64,000 bases of DNA from Calothrix sp. 336/3 (GTDB lineage: Bacteria > Cyanobacteriota > Cyanobacteriia > Cyanobacteriales > Nostocaceae): contig NZ_CP011382.1 of NCBI RefSeq assembly GCF_000734895.2, forward strand, positions 1,404,700 through 1,468,699, written 5' to 3'. Position numbers and translations under genes: made by a program. The notes below the pieces were generated by a model, which searched no databases, was not told the DNA's origin, and was given only the letters and a program-made list of their open reading frames with translations. Shown piece after piece: positions 17,166-25,642 of the stretch (position 1 is the stretch's first letter; each line of letters starts with the position of its first letter).

Positions 17166-18515
17166 TTACAAATCTGTCTCGGCGAGTTTTTTTATCTGAT
17201 AGTCTAAATTAGTCAAGAGTTGATTGAGTACCGCAAAGGTTTCTTGCTGGCTACTACTCGCCTGTTGACGATTTAATCGTAGTCTTTCTTGTAACTCGTG
17301 TAATTTATAGTTGAGTTGCTGGGATATGCTCAAAGCATCACGACTCAAGCGTGCTAGTTGTTGCTGCTGATAAAACTTGAGTGCTGCGCCCCGCAAAACT
17401 TGTAGGGTGGCTTCTTCGCCATACATTCCTACCATAACTCGCAGACGCAGCAATAAGCGATCCTGTTCGTACAAACACTCTTTCTCTATTTGTTTTGGTT
17501 CGGCGATCGTTGTCATTGGCAAAGAACCAAATCGTTTTAACTCGTTGAGAACACCCTGGAATACCGACAGGGGAACCTCTTCTAAAACTGATTGTAATAC
17601 TCCATTCTCACTCCAAAGAATTCGACCAGAATAGGGTCGCCTTTCGAGATATAATCGCCCAATTCCCCCCACTAGAACCCTTCCTAGTAACTCTTCTAGG
17701 AGTTTTCTCGGCGGTAAATTCAAAAGTACTTCCGTTGGGCTAAACTGTTCACGGTGAAGGATGGGCAGAATTGTTAAATTATTTAGGGTTGCTGCTTCGT
17801 TAATTTGCTGCTGATTTTTCTCAGAATGATTTTTCGCCGTGACTCTGTGAGCGTTTTGCTGTTCCGGTGGAGGTAAAGGAATTTGAGTTGGGGAAGTATA
17901 AAGTTTTGTTTTATCTTCGGGTTCTTCTATTGACACAAAATTCTTTTCAGGTAAAGAGGTTTGGGCAGTGGGAGAATTTTGCTCAAGTTCTGCATTCACA
18001 GATGCAGGCGTTTCTACAACTGCGCCATCATTATAGTGTGGACTTTGATCATCTGCTGAGTCCAAAGAAGAATTTTCTTCTGTTTCGAGATTTCCGGGTA
18101 CGGGTGTTTGTGCAACGACACCAGCACTATCCTTTCTATCCTCTGTACTGGCAGCGTCTGGGAAGTCTGAGGCAGGTTGATTCTTATAATTGAGATATTC
18201 TGACAGGATTTGGCGATGGGTTTCTCCACTAATCTCTTCCGTCACCATCGTGCAGTTGATGTAAGAGGATATCCGTTCAACGTACTCTAGTGCTGCTGTA
18301 TCCTGAAGATTCACAATCCCCAGCACTAATTTGTTGTCTTCGATGACAAAAGGTATGATTTGATGGTACAAGCACGCTTCAAAGGACAAAATACTTTCGA
18401 TGAGATGAAAGGTTTGTTGTTGATGTACTTTGTCTTCCCAGGTTGATTGGGTGCTGACTAGAGGTGCTTGACTAGCAGCGATGGTATCGGTTGATTTGTC
18501 CTCTGAAGACAACAT
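17166..18515 (-). CDS. PilB/GspE N-terminal-domain protein lacking the ATPase domain
   Basis: A 449-residue protein. Residues 30-110 resemble the MshEN/T2SSE N1 domain of type IV pilus and type II secretion ATPases ('YHQIIPFVIEDNKLVLGIVNL', split here by position). A Ser/Glu/Gln-rich linker covers about 120-250. Residues about 265-390 resemble the N2 domain ('LLEELLGRVLVGGIGRLYLE', then 'RLRVMVGMYGEEATLQVLRG'). A coiled-coil tail follows. No Walker A, Asp-box or Walker B is present, so it cannot hydrolyse ATP as PilB does. It could bind c-di-GMP or interact with pilus components. It is 188 bp downstream of the HetZ-related gene on the same strand. Confidence 0.75.
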   Translation of the reverse strand: MLSSEDKSTDTIAASQAPLVSTQSTWEDKVHQQQTFHLIESILSFEACLYHQIIPFVIEDNKLVLGIVNLQDTAALEYVERISSYINCTMVTEEISGETHRQILSEYLNYKNQPASDFPDAASTEDRKDSAGVVAQTPVPGNLETEENSSLDSADDQSPHYNDGAVVETPASVNAELEQNSPTAQTSLPEKNFVSIEEPEDKTKLYTSPTQIPLPPPEQQNAHRVTAKNHSEKNQQQINEAATLNNLTILPILHREQFSPTEVLLNLPPRKLLEELLGRVLVGGIGRLYLERRPYSGRILWSENGVLQSVLEEVPLSVFQGVLNELKRFGSLPMTTIAEPKQIEKECLYEQDRLLLRLRVMVGMYGEEATLQVLRGAALKFYQQQQLARLSRDALSISQQLNYKLHELQERLRLNRQQASSSQQETFAVLNQLLTNLDYQIKKLAETDL

Positions 18516-18703
18516 AGGATTGATTGCTTGGTGTTTCCTTCTATCCTATTGTGCCCACTCTGGATGAATTATTAACTATTGCTGCCTTTGTGAAGTGATT
18601 TAGTCTATTTTAATCAGATGTAGAAGATCCAGATTATTTTATATTTTTGTAGGAAAAATATTATTTTGGTGGGGAATCCCCCAGCTAGAAGCCGGGAGAG
18701 TCT

Positions 18704-19879
18704 CTATTCCTGGGTTCTGATAGATTGTGCGAGGAGATAGATTTTTGCCCATTCTCCAATTACCTGGTGGCTCTTCAGCTTGAGCGCTTGTGCAATATCT
18801 TCTGAGCTTTTCTCGGCTTTACGCAATTCTAGAATTTTGCACTGAATGGGAGTTAATTTGCTATCTAGTATCTCCAATTGACTTTGTGTCAGTCCCAAAC
18901 TGTGTTCTAAAGAAATTTCTAGCCAGGATTCTACCAATTCTGGTTTATCTTTGATGGCAAAGACGCGCACCGCATGGTAACTAATTTTTTCCCGCAGTCG
19001 ATAAACTTCTTTAATCGGTTTATTTAACTTTTTGGCGATCGCGTCTTGGGTTTTCCCTTGGAGATACATTCGTAACCACAATACTGCTTCTTCTCCCAGG
19101 TTTTCTTCCAGGTAGGTTTCAAACTCTTCTTTGACTGCGTTGCGCAGCGTCTGTTGTTCTTCCTGTTCCTGAGCTTCCTGATAGTCGGCGATCGCCTGGG
19201 TATCCACCAAATTCACCCGGTTATCATTGTCATCGCTGAGAATTTCTTCCGATACCAGTCTCACCATGTCCTTAGTTGGGACTTGGGTTAATCCTCCCCT
19301 CTGGGTACGTCGCAGATAATTTACGAAACGATACACGAGCAAAGGTTGATTCCGTACAGGTCGTAAACAATACTCTTCTGTTGCGGCAAACAACAGGGCA
19401 TTATTTAAGCGTGCATCCCTTGTAACTTGGGCAACGAAAGCCATTTGCTGCTGCATATAGTTGTCGTTTTGCAGTAACTCTTGGATAACTTCCTGTAGCA
19501 CATCTAACACGGAACGCTGGCGATCGCGGCTCAAAGACACCCAAGTTTGGATTTTACACCGCAGGGTTGCCATACTACCCAGACGATTCATCAAGTTGCG
19601 GTAAGCAGTCTCTCTACCCTTACCTAAATAACGCTGCTGCAAAATTCGCCAGCGATATTCCATCGCATCTCTGGCAATTTCTAATTCCTTCTTATCTAGC
19701 GTCTCGAAGCGGTTAACATCACTCCCCAGAAGCCAACAGACAATACTTTCCCTAGTTGTGACAGTTTGCTCTGGACATTCAGTCTCTAAACGTTTTTGCC
19801 AGTACAATTTCAGCTTCTGTGCTTCTGACGATGCCATAGTGAGATTGCGCTCCTCAAAACCCTGTTTTAAAGCTTGCAT
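18704..19879 (-). CDS. HetZ-related protein
   Basis: The roughly 391-residue protein resembles the heterocyst-differentiation regulator HetZ, most clearly in the C-terminal part: 'WLRMYLQGKTQDAIAKKLN', 'YHAVRVFAI', 'WLEISLEHSLGLTQSQLEIL' and 'ILELRKAEKSSEDIAQALKL' (HetZ has a corresponding HTH-like region ending in a Trp-Lys motif). I chose the ATG at 19879, preceded by GGGGG; GTG at 19900 and ATG at 19891 are alternatives. HetZ acts with PatU3 in early heterocyst commitment. No patU-like gene is adjacent, so this is a paralogue of unknown role and not necessarily hetZ. Confidence 0.8.
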   Translation of the reverse strand: MQALKQGFEERNLTMASSEAQKLKLYWQKRLETECPEQTVTTRESIVCWLLGSDVNRFETLDKKELEIARDAMEYRWRILQQRYLGKGRETAYRNLMNRLGSMATLRCKIQTWVSLSRDRQRSVLDVLQEVIQELLQNDNYMQQQMAFVAQVTRDARLNNALLFAATEEYCLRPVRNQPLLVYRFVNYLRRTQRGGLTQVPTKDMVRLVSEEILSDDNDNRVNLVDTQAIADYQEAQEQEEQQTLRNAVKEEFETYLEENLGEEAVLWLRMYLQGKTQDAIAKKLNKPIKEVYRLREKISYHAVRVFAIKDKPELVESWLEISLEHSLGLTQSQLEILDSKLTPIQCKILELRKAEKSSEDIAQALKLKSHQVIGEWAKIYLLAQSIRTQE

Positions 19880-20835
19880 CACAACCCCCATTTCTCCCAC
19901 TCAAATTTTTCACTGGCAGCTGCTCCCATCTGCAATAATGTCTATGATGACATCCTATCTGTTCTACTTTTATTACGTTTTAGGCGACTAGTTTTATGCA
20001 ACAAACTTTAGATCTACATCCTTTTGTTGCTCTGAACAACCACAAATAACTAATTTTCTTGGCTAGCCCACCCATTATTATCATTTCTTTAAGTTTTGTA
20101 AATTGATGATTTTCATCTGGACTGCTCCAAGAATTGATTTTGGTAAAACAAATTTGGTGATTTATCTCCATGAGAGCTTGACAGAAAACTTCATCCCTGA
20201 GTAAGAATCAGCTTTTGAATCCCTTTAGCTAAGGACGTTGTCTTGCTTTTTTAGTTTCACCCTTTATTATGCATCGAAATAGAAAGCTTTGATAATTTTA
20301 TACTAGTAATTGCCTAAATCAGTGATTTTGGTAGAAAGAAAGTATAATCCAAGCAATCTTGGCTCATCTAGAACAGGGGCTAAGTAACTTGACTAGTGCT
20401 ATGGGACAGCCAGTCAGGTAAACTCCACTTCCGTTTAGTTAAAAAATCAGCACCCAAGACTATTTTTAATCAGCAAGCAACAGATAAGCAGTACCCTGAA
20501 GGGTTATTTTGCTCCATATAATTACCTATTTCCGAATCAATCCCCAAGCTAGCTTGGCAACAGGAATAGGATTTTGGCGGTTCACATCTCGGTTTAATAG
20601 TTGCTATATTCAATATAATTACAACTAATACTCCTAATGGAGGTGTTTTAGCAATATGCCAAATCCCTCCATCTCGAATTGGTTGCGAGTAGAGTCGGAG
20701 AAGTTGCTAGTTCCCAGACTGAGAATATTGTGAATGCGAAGTAGCTGTTATCAGCTTTCCCATCACAGAACAAATAAAAAAATCGTGTCTTTCCTTGTTA
20801 ATCCTCAACCACATTCCAGCTAGCTAGGGACTGAT
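19880..20835. other. Roughly 950-bp region without a recognised gene
   Basis: It lies between the start of the HetZ-related gene and the end of ccmK4, so it should contain the regulatory region of the former and the terminator of the latter. A small hairpin ACTCC-TAAT-GGAGGT occurs near 20630-20645. The longest frame (minus strand, 63 codons) has unconvincing composition. An untranslated leader or small RNA is possible, but I recognise no family. Confidence 0.4.
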
Positions 20836-21186
20836 TTAAAAGCTATTCGACCTACGAACGATGGGATTTTCCACTGATTGTCGGTATTGTTCTACTTGCT
20901 CAGTGTAGGCAATCGGTAAAACCGCTTCCACGTTTTCATGGGGACGGGGAATAATTACCCATGACTCTAAAGTCCCGCCATGACAGCTTTCTGCGGCTTC
21001 TACACCAGCTGCCATTGCGGCTTTGACTTCAGATACATCTCCGCGAATATTCACGGTAAAGCGAGCGCTACCAACTCTGATGTAGCCAACGAGGGTGACT
21101 CGACCGGCTTTCACCATAGCATCTGCTGCGGCTAGCACAGCAGGAAAACCCTTAGTTTCTAATGCTCCAACTGCCTGTAGTGGCAT
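20836..21186 (-). CDS. ccmK4: Carboxysome shell protein CcmK4
   Basis: A 116-residue single-BMC-domain protein: '[20 protein letters not shown]', '[21 protein letters not shown]', and '[17 protein letters not shown]', with the CcmK4-type pore loop RVGSAR. It forms hexameric facets of the beta-carboxysome shell, which regulates metabolite passage to Rubisco and carbonic anhydrase. AGGAG lies upstream of the ATG. It follows ccmK3 by 74 bp on the same strand. A C-terminal tail of about 20 residues extends past the core. The pair lies away from a ccmK2-ccmK1-ccmLMNO locus, as is usual for ccmK3/ccmK4. Confidence 0.93.
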   Translation of the reverse strand: MPLQAVGALETKGFPAVLAAADAMVKAGRVTLVGYIRVGSARFTVNIRGDVSEVKAAMAAGVEAAESCHGGTLESWVIIPRPHENVEAVLPIAYTEQVEQYRQSVENPIVRRSNSF

Positions 21187-21260
21187 TAGTTGTCTCCTGT
21201 CTCAGTAAATGTGGCGATACCAATTAATTGTACGAATGTTCTTACAAATTTTGAAGAAGT

Positions 21261-21572
21261 TTAGAAAAACCTAAATGGTTCCGATTTGCTTGTGAAATGG
21301 ATGGGCAAAATAGTTTCAATATTTTCTGGGGGATTAGGAACAATATAGTAAGTAATAACTTGACCACCGTAGGCAGCTTCACCAGCTGTAATACCTGCTT
21401 CTACTGCCCGGTTCACCTCTGCTACGTGTCCTCGGACAACGACTAACAGACGACCACTTTCTGCTATCCCATAATAAACTATTGCGACCTCAGCAGATTT
21501 GACCATGGCATCTGCTGCTGCTAATACAGCAGGAAAACCCAAGGTTTCAATTACTCCAACCGCCATTGGCAT
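21261..21572 (-). CDS. ccmK3: Carboxysome shell protein CcmK3
   Basis: A 103-residue BMC-domain protein: '[20 protein letters not shown]', 'VAIVYYGIAESGRLLVVVRG' and 'VITYYIVPNPPENIETILPI'. The YYGIAESG pore loop and the 'IVPNPPEN' end identify the CcmK3 branch rather than CcmK1/2/4. CcmK3 does not readily assemble alone and is known to form mixed hexamers with CcmK4, which fits their co-transcription here. It is the first gene of the pair and is divergent from the repeat-protein gene at 21908. Confidence 0.92.
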   Translation of the reverse strand: MPMAVGVIETLGFPAVLAAADAMVKSAEVAIVYYGIAESGRLLVVVRGHVAEVNRAVEAGITAGEAAYGGQVITYYIVPNPPENIETILPIHFTSKSEPFRFF

Positions 21573-21907
21573 GGCATCAATCTCCCACAGTGAAAGCAGA
21601 CGTATTAATCATTCTACGCGGGTTGGGGACATTCTTAGCAACAATTGGGAATGGGTGATTTGGTTTGGGATTGGCTGGGGCGATCGCGCGCAATCACCTT
21701 ACCCCAGATATATATAAAGGTTGTGTGAAAAGTCAGGAACAAAATTTCAACTTCAGGTAGTCTCTCTGGTTATCTTCAGTAAGGATACCGAGAGTAACTT
21801 CATCCCGACCGTGGCAACATAGGGGTGAAATATACTTCTGTCTGAAACTTATTGATGGGCGAATTTAATTACTACTGAGTGAATTTACGACTCTAAATGA
21901 TATTGCT
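21573..21907. other. 335-bp divergent promoter region (ccmK3 / repeat protein)
   Basis: It separates the leftward ccmK3 and the rightward exported repeat protein. It includes a HIP1-like GGCGATCGCGCG at about 21680 and AT-rich segments on both sides that should hold the two promoters. No reading frame or specific operator was recognised. Confidence 0.45.
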
Positions 21908-24247
21908 ATGAAAACTTATAATTACGAACATCTTACCACTAAACAGAGTCAAATTGTCACTGCTTTGGTGCTAAGTGGTATTTTATCCCTAGGTAGTGGT
22001 TTAACATTTATTCGTAGCGCGATCGCTGCACCTGTCCCAGATTTACTAGTCAACACAACCACCGAAGATTTACCCCCATCTGTTGCTAGGGCTGTATTAC
22101 AAGATATTTCGCGGCGCGAAGGTGTTCTCGCTAGCCAGTTAATGATTTCTGAATACAACCAAACAACCTGGCGTAATGGCTGTTTAGGTGCTGCTCGACC
22201 TGGGGAATTTTGTACCCAAGCTCTGGTTCCGGGTTGGCAAGTAGTTGCCACCGATGGTAATCAAGCCTGGACTTACCATACCAATAGTCAAGGACGCTCT
22301 GTGCGCTTGGCTAATTCCGTAGAAATTGGCAATAAGCTGCCATCATCGGTACGCAGTGCAGTAGTGCAAGCTGCAACCCGTCGTTTACAAGTTTCCTCCT
22401 CCCGATTGCAAATTGCGGAAGCCAAGCAGCGCACCTGGGGTGATAGTTGTTTAGAGCTAGCTAAACCAGAGGAACTGTGTAACGCTGTCAGAGTAGCAGG
22501 TTGGCAGGTGGTAGTTAAATCTGATACTGATAGCCTGGTATATCATACTAATCGTTCCGGCTCCCTAGTGAGAGTCAACGAAAAAGCTAGTGAATCGAGC
22601 GATAAAAAATTACCTAACCGTATCCGTAAGGGTTTAATCAAATCTGCTTCCCGTCTCACAGGTGTGGATGAAACCATATTTGATATTAGTGATGCCAAAA
22701 AGACTCGCGGTGGTTGGCGAGTGACAGTTGTTGGTAACGGGCAAAGGTTAGTTTATGACTTAATTCGTGAATTAACCATGGGTTACAATATCACCTTGGA
22801 TAAAAAGGCTAGTAAGACGACCTTACCTTTAGATGTTGCCCAGAGAGTATTAATTCAAGCAGAGGAAATCAGTCGCGATCGCCGTGACCTCAAAATCATC
22901 AGTTTTCAACGTCAGCAATGGTCAAATGATGGTTGGCAAGTCACCGTGGGTACCAAGGATAAACGTTGGGTCTTCCTCAGTGATAGCCAGGGTAAAAGAA
23001 TAGAACTAGTAAATAATAATACGCCGCCAGATAATGGTAATTTACCCAATCGTGTAAGTAATGCCGTCTTGCGTGATGCCTCCAATTGGTCTGGAATTTC
23101 CACATCTCGCCTGAAAATTACCAAGGCAGAAAAACAAACCTGGAGTAATCCTTGTTTCTTGACCTTCGCCCGCGTCTGTAATAAAGCTTACATCCCCACT
23201 CCCGGCTGGATTGTCACCGTCAATAGTGATTCCCAAACCTGGGTATATCGCGTCAACGAAGATGCTTCCGTTGTCTCCTTAGATCGCTCTCCCCAAATGT
23301 CCACAACCGCAGCACGGATGATTAAAGTTGATGCTGCTAGACGAGCAAGACAGGAAGGAATGGATTTGGGGAATGAGTTGCGGATTATTGCCCTAGAAGA
23401 GAAACCAGACTGGGATAATAGCTGTGGTAATGAGCGTAACTGTAACCGTGGTGAATTTGGCTGGCAAGCAACGGTGTCTAATGGACGCAACAGTTGGGTG
23501 TATCGTGTCAAGGATGATGGCTCTGATTATGCCCTAGCTGTGGAGGTAAATCTACCAAAAAATATTGCGAATAGTGTTTTAGCAGATGTAGCAGAAGAAA
23601 CAGGTAAGCCTGTCAATCAGTTTAGAATTGTCAATGTGGAAAAACGTCAATGGTCTGACAGTTGTCTTGGTGTTAGAAGAATTGATATCCAGTGTGTGCG
23701 AGTTCTTACCCCTGGTTGGCAAGTCACCGTTAGCAATGGTAAACAGCGTTGGGTATATCGTGTCGGTGAATCTGGGGCGATCGCTCTGGATGAAGATGCA
23801 GGAAATATCAGTATCGATAGCAAAACCAACCCTGTACCAATTCCTAGCAGTGAATTACCCCCTCCCTTAGAAAGTGGTATTGTCTTCCGTCAAATTTCCA
23901 GTGGTGGCTTTACCGGCGCAACCTATGAAACAATTCTCCTAGATGATGGACGCTTGATTCGGGTACGCATGGGAGATGCGAATGATTCCGAAAGAACTGT
24001 AGGACGGATTTCTTGGCAAAAACTCCAAGAATTTGAGAATTTACTGCAACAAAAGGGTTTTGGTGAATTCTCCAACATGAAATATCCTGCGGATCGAGGT
24101 GCTGACTATATCACCTACACCCTGACAAGTCGTGATGGAACTATCCAATATAACGACATTTCTCAGAAAAACCTGCCACCAAACCTGCGATCGCTCGTTT
24201 CCGTCTGGAATCTCATGGTTAACGATGTCCAAGCTCAAGGATATTAA
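21908..24247 (+). CDS. Exported protein with seven degenerate about 70-90-residue repeats
   Basis: A 779-residue protein with an N-terminal signal/anchor segment (about 18-41, ending 'AIAAP'). It contains seven repeats at about 55-143, 144-234, 235-305, 306-378, 379-461, 462-548 and 549-639. The repeat pattern is LP-x-x-V near the start, a W-x-x-x-C, a second Cys about 10-12 residues later, then PGWQV-x-V and WVYR. Repeats 3 and 4 are short and lack the Cys pair. The remaining 140 residues form a separate domain ('ETILLDDGRLIRVRMGD'). The role is unknown; paired Cys and a signal suggest disulfide-stabilised periplasmic or surface modules. Confidence 0.8.
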   Translation: MKTYNYEHLTTKQSQIVTALVLSGILSLGSGLTFIRSAIAAPVPDLLVNTTTEDLPPSVARAVLQDISRREGVLASQLMISEYNQTTWRNGCLGAARPGEFCTQALVPGWQVVATDGNQAWTYHTNSQGRSVRLANSVEIGNKLPSSVRSAVVQAATRRLQVSSSRLQIAEAKQRTWGDSCLELAKPEELCNAVRVAGWQVVVKSDTDSLVYHTNRSGSLVRVNEKASESSDKKLPNRIRKGLIKSASRLTGVDETIFDISDAKKTRGGWRVTVVGNGQRLVYDLIRELTMGYNITLDKKASKTTLPLDVAQRVLIQAEEISRDRRDLKIISFQRQQWSNDGWQVTVGTKDKRWVFLSDSQGKRIELVNNNTPPDNGNLPNRVSNAVLRDASNWSGISTSRLKITKAEKQTWSNPCFLTFARVCNKAYIPTPGWIVTVNSDSQTWVYRVNEDASVVSLDRSPQMSTTAARMIKVDAARRARQEGMDLGNELRIIALEEKPDWDNSCGNERNCNRGEFGWQATVSNGRNSWVYRVKDDGSDYALAVEVNLPKNIANSVLADVAEETGKPVNQFRIVNVEKRQWSDSCLGVRRIDIQCVRVLTPGWQVTVSNGKQRWVYRVGESGAIALDEDAGNISIDSKTNPVPIPSSELPPPLESGIVFRQISSGGFTGATYETILLDDGRLIRVRMGDANDSERTVGRISWQKLQEFENLLQQKGFGEFSNMKYPADRGADYITYTLTSRDGTIQYNDISQKNLPPNLRSLVSVWNLMVNDVQAQGY

Positions 24248-24281
24248 TCCTTGGAGTCATTGCGTTACTTCATATTCTATT

Positions 24282-24325
24282 TAGAGAACTCCATATGACC
24301 AACACTAATGTTAGGGAGTTCTCTC
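24282..24325. terminator. Hairpin between convergent genes
   Basis: AGAGAACTCC and GGAGTTCTCT can form a 10-bp stem in the 131-bp gap between the converging genes ending at 24247 and 24379. The T-run is weak, so the call as a bidirectional terminator is tentative. Confidence 0.45.
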
Positions 24326-24378
24326 ATAGACACGCTCTCAAGGAAATAGTCTCAAGACTAGAGTTAATCCTTGTGAAG

Positions 24379-24822
24379 TTAACCTAACCGTAATGCATAG
24401 TGATAAAAGTCTTTATCCTGGATATAGCGACGGGATTCATAAAGCTTTTGAGCAGATAAGTTGGAAACTTGAGTTGCCAACACAATCCGAATCGCACCAC
24501 TTTCCACTGCATATTGTTCCGCAGTATCCATCAGCAGAGTCGCAACACCTTGTCTGCGGTAATCCTCCGCTACAAATAAGTCATTCAAAATCCAGACTCG
24601 CTTCATTGACACGGACGAGAAACTGGGATAAAGCTGAGTAAATCCAGTCAATACTTGGTTATCCTCAGCTACAAAAATTACAGAATCCCGATTTTGTAAC
24701 CGCTCATGCAAAAATTGCTGGCATGACACAACATCGGACTCTTGATTGTAAAATACACGATACCGATCAAACAATCTTGACAAGTCTTCGATATGGTCAG
24801 CTTGAGCTAAAAAGCTATTCAT
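24379..24822 (-). CDS. GNAT-family N-acetyltransferase
   Basis: A 147-residue protein with the GNAT fold pattern: motif A 'VAEDYRRQGVATLLMDTAEQ' (acetyl-CoA pyrophosphate loop RRQGVA), preceded by the strand 'RVWILNDLF' and followed by 'ATQVSNLSAQKLYESRRY' (motif B). The start is ATG at 24822. It is predicted to acetylate a small molecule or protein N-terminus; the substrate is unknown. It converges on the exported repeat protein. Confidence 0.9.
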   Translation of the reverse strand: MNSFLAQADHIEDLSRLFDRYRVFYNQESDVVSCQQFLHERLQNRDSVIFVAEDNQVLTGFTQLYPSFSSVSMKRVWILNDLFVAEDYRRQGVATLLMDTAEQYAVESGAIRIVLATQVSNLSAQKLYESRRYIQDKDFYHYALRLG

Positions 24823-25023
24823 TGGGCAATTCTCTAATATTGTCTACACAAAAATCATAAAGCTCCCTTATGTTCAACTGAGGTGCAATTTCTGTCTCAG
24901 TCCCGACATACAACCATCATCAACCATCTACAGTAGAAGAGATAAAAACCAATCTCGTCCCCTTCCCTGTTAACCCTGCTCCCAGGAAACATTAATACAT
25001 TGTGAAAATGTTATCTATCATAC

Positions 25024-25052
25024 TTGCCGTTACAGAAAAACGATGATACTAT
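25024..25052 (+). promoter_or_regulatory. Predicted sigma-70 promoter of the small RNA
   Basis: TTGCCG (-35) and TACTAT (-10) are separated by 17 bases. Transcription would start near 25059, just before the predicted RNA. A second reading places the -10 at TATAGA, 3 bases further on. Confidence 0.5.
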
Positions 25053-25058
25053 AGATTC

Positions 25059-25134
25059 GTGTGTGAGGAGCAAGTGTAAATCAAAGAGCGCTTAGGGTGG
25101 AAACAAGGTAACACTCCTGAGCGCTTTTTGTTTT
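25059..25134 (+). ncRNA. Probable Yfr2-family small RNA
   Basis: The predicted transcript is about 76 nt. A 10-bp stem AGCGCTTAGG/CCTGAGCGCT (25087-25096 with 25116-25125, one G-U pair) is extended by GTG/CAC. The loop side contains GGAAACA (25099-25105), the motif that defines the cyanobacterial Yfr2 RNA family. The stem runs straight into TTTTTGTTTT, so it doubles as the terminator. A promoter is visible upstream and no frame overlaps it. Family membership rests on the motif and its position; most Yfr2 RNAs have further helices that I have not folded. Confidence 0.6.
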
Positions 25135-25642
25135 GAGTATTTACAAGATTTAATCCCTAGTAGTCTGGCAAGGCAACTTTGCTGAGTCGATAGTGACAAG
25201 AAAAAGCTCTTTCCCCCCTATCCCCCTTGTCTCCCCTGTCTCCCCTGTCCCTTCTCCACCCAGCATTTTTGGGTTGGTGGATTACTAGCCCCCACCTAAT
25301 CTAACAATTCGGATTCAAAAATATTTTCAAAAAATCATCCTATTGATGGATGACAAACTATTTATCCACACAAAATATTCTTAATCTCCGGGAAAATACG
25401 ATATTACTTCTGACTTCAATATAGAATTTCCCGAAGTCAAAAATAGTTAGATGGGAAATAACTCATGGAAATTACGGATTGAGATTTGAAACTGGCTTGG
25501 TAACATATTACTCAGAGTCAAATACTCAGATATAACTATTGCTATATGACTCAAAATTAAAGCCAAGTCATACCATAGCTGTATCCTAATCATAAATTCG
25601 ACATAAAAACTTATTTTTTCTTTTCTAACAATCTTATAAATC

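Larger units (their letters stand above)
24823..25642. other. 820-bp intergenic region with a small RNA and C/T-rich repeats
   Basis: It contains the Yfr2-like RNA (25059-25134) with its promoter, a pyrimidine-rich stretch with repeats of CTCCCCTGT at about 25213-25252, and an AT-rich leader before the gene at 25643. No protein-coding frame is convincing. Confidence 0.6.

Noticed and set aside
19980-20171. 63-codon minus-strand frame in the gap upstream of the HetZ-related gene
   Set aside because: Low complexity, no ribosome-binding site and no family resemblance.
21261-21572. A ccmK1/ccmK2-type shell gene
   Set aside because: The pore loop and the C-terminal IVPNPPEN segment match CcmK3 instead.
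25059-25134. Yfr1 as an alternative identity, because CTCCTCACAC occurs on the opposite strand
   Set aside because: The flanking stem-loops of Yfr1 are missing on that strand, whereas the plus strand has GGAAACA, a terminator and a promoter.
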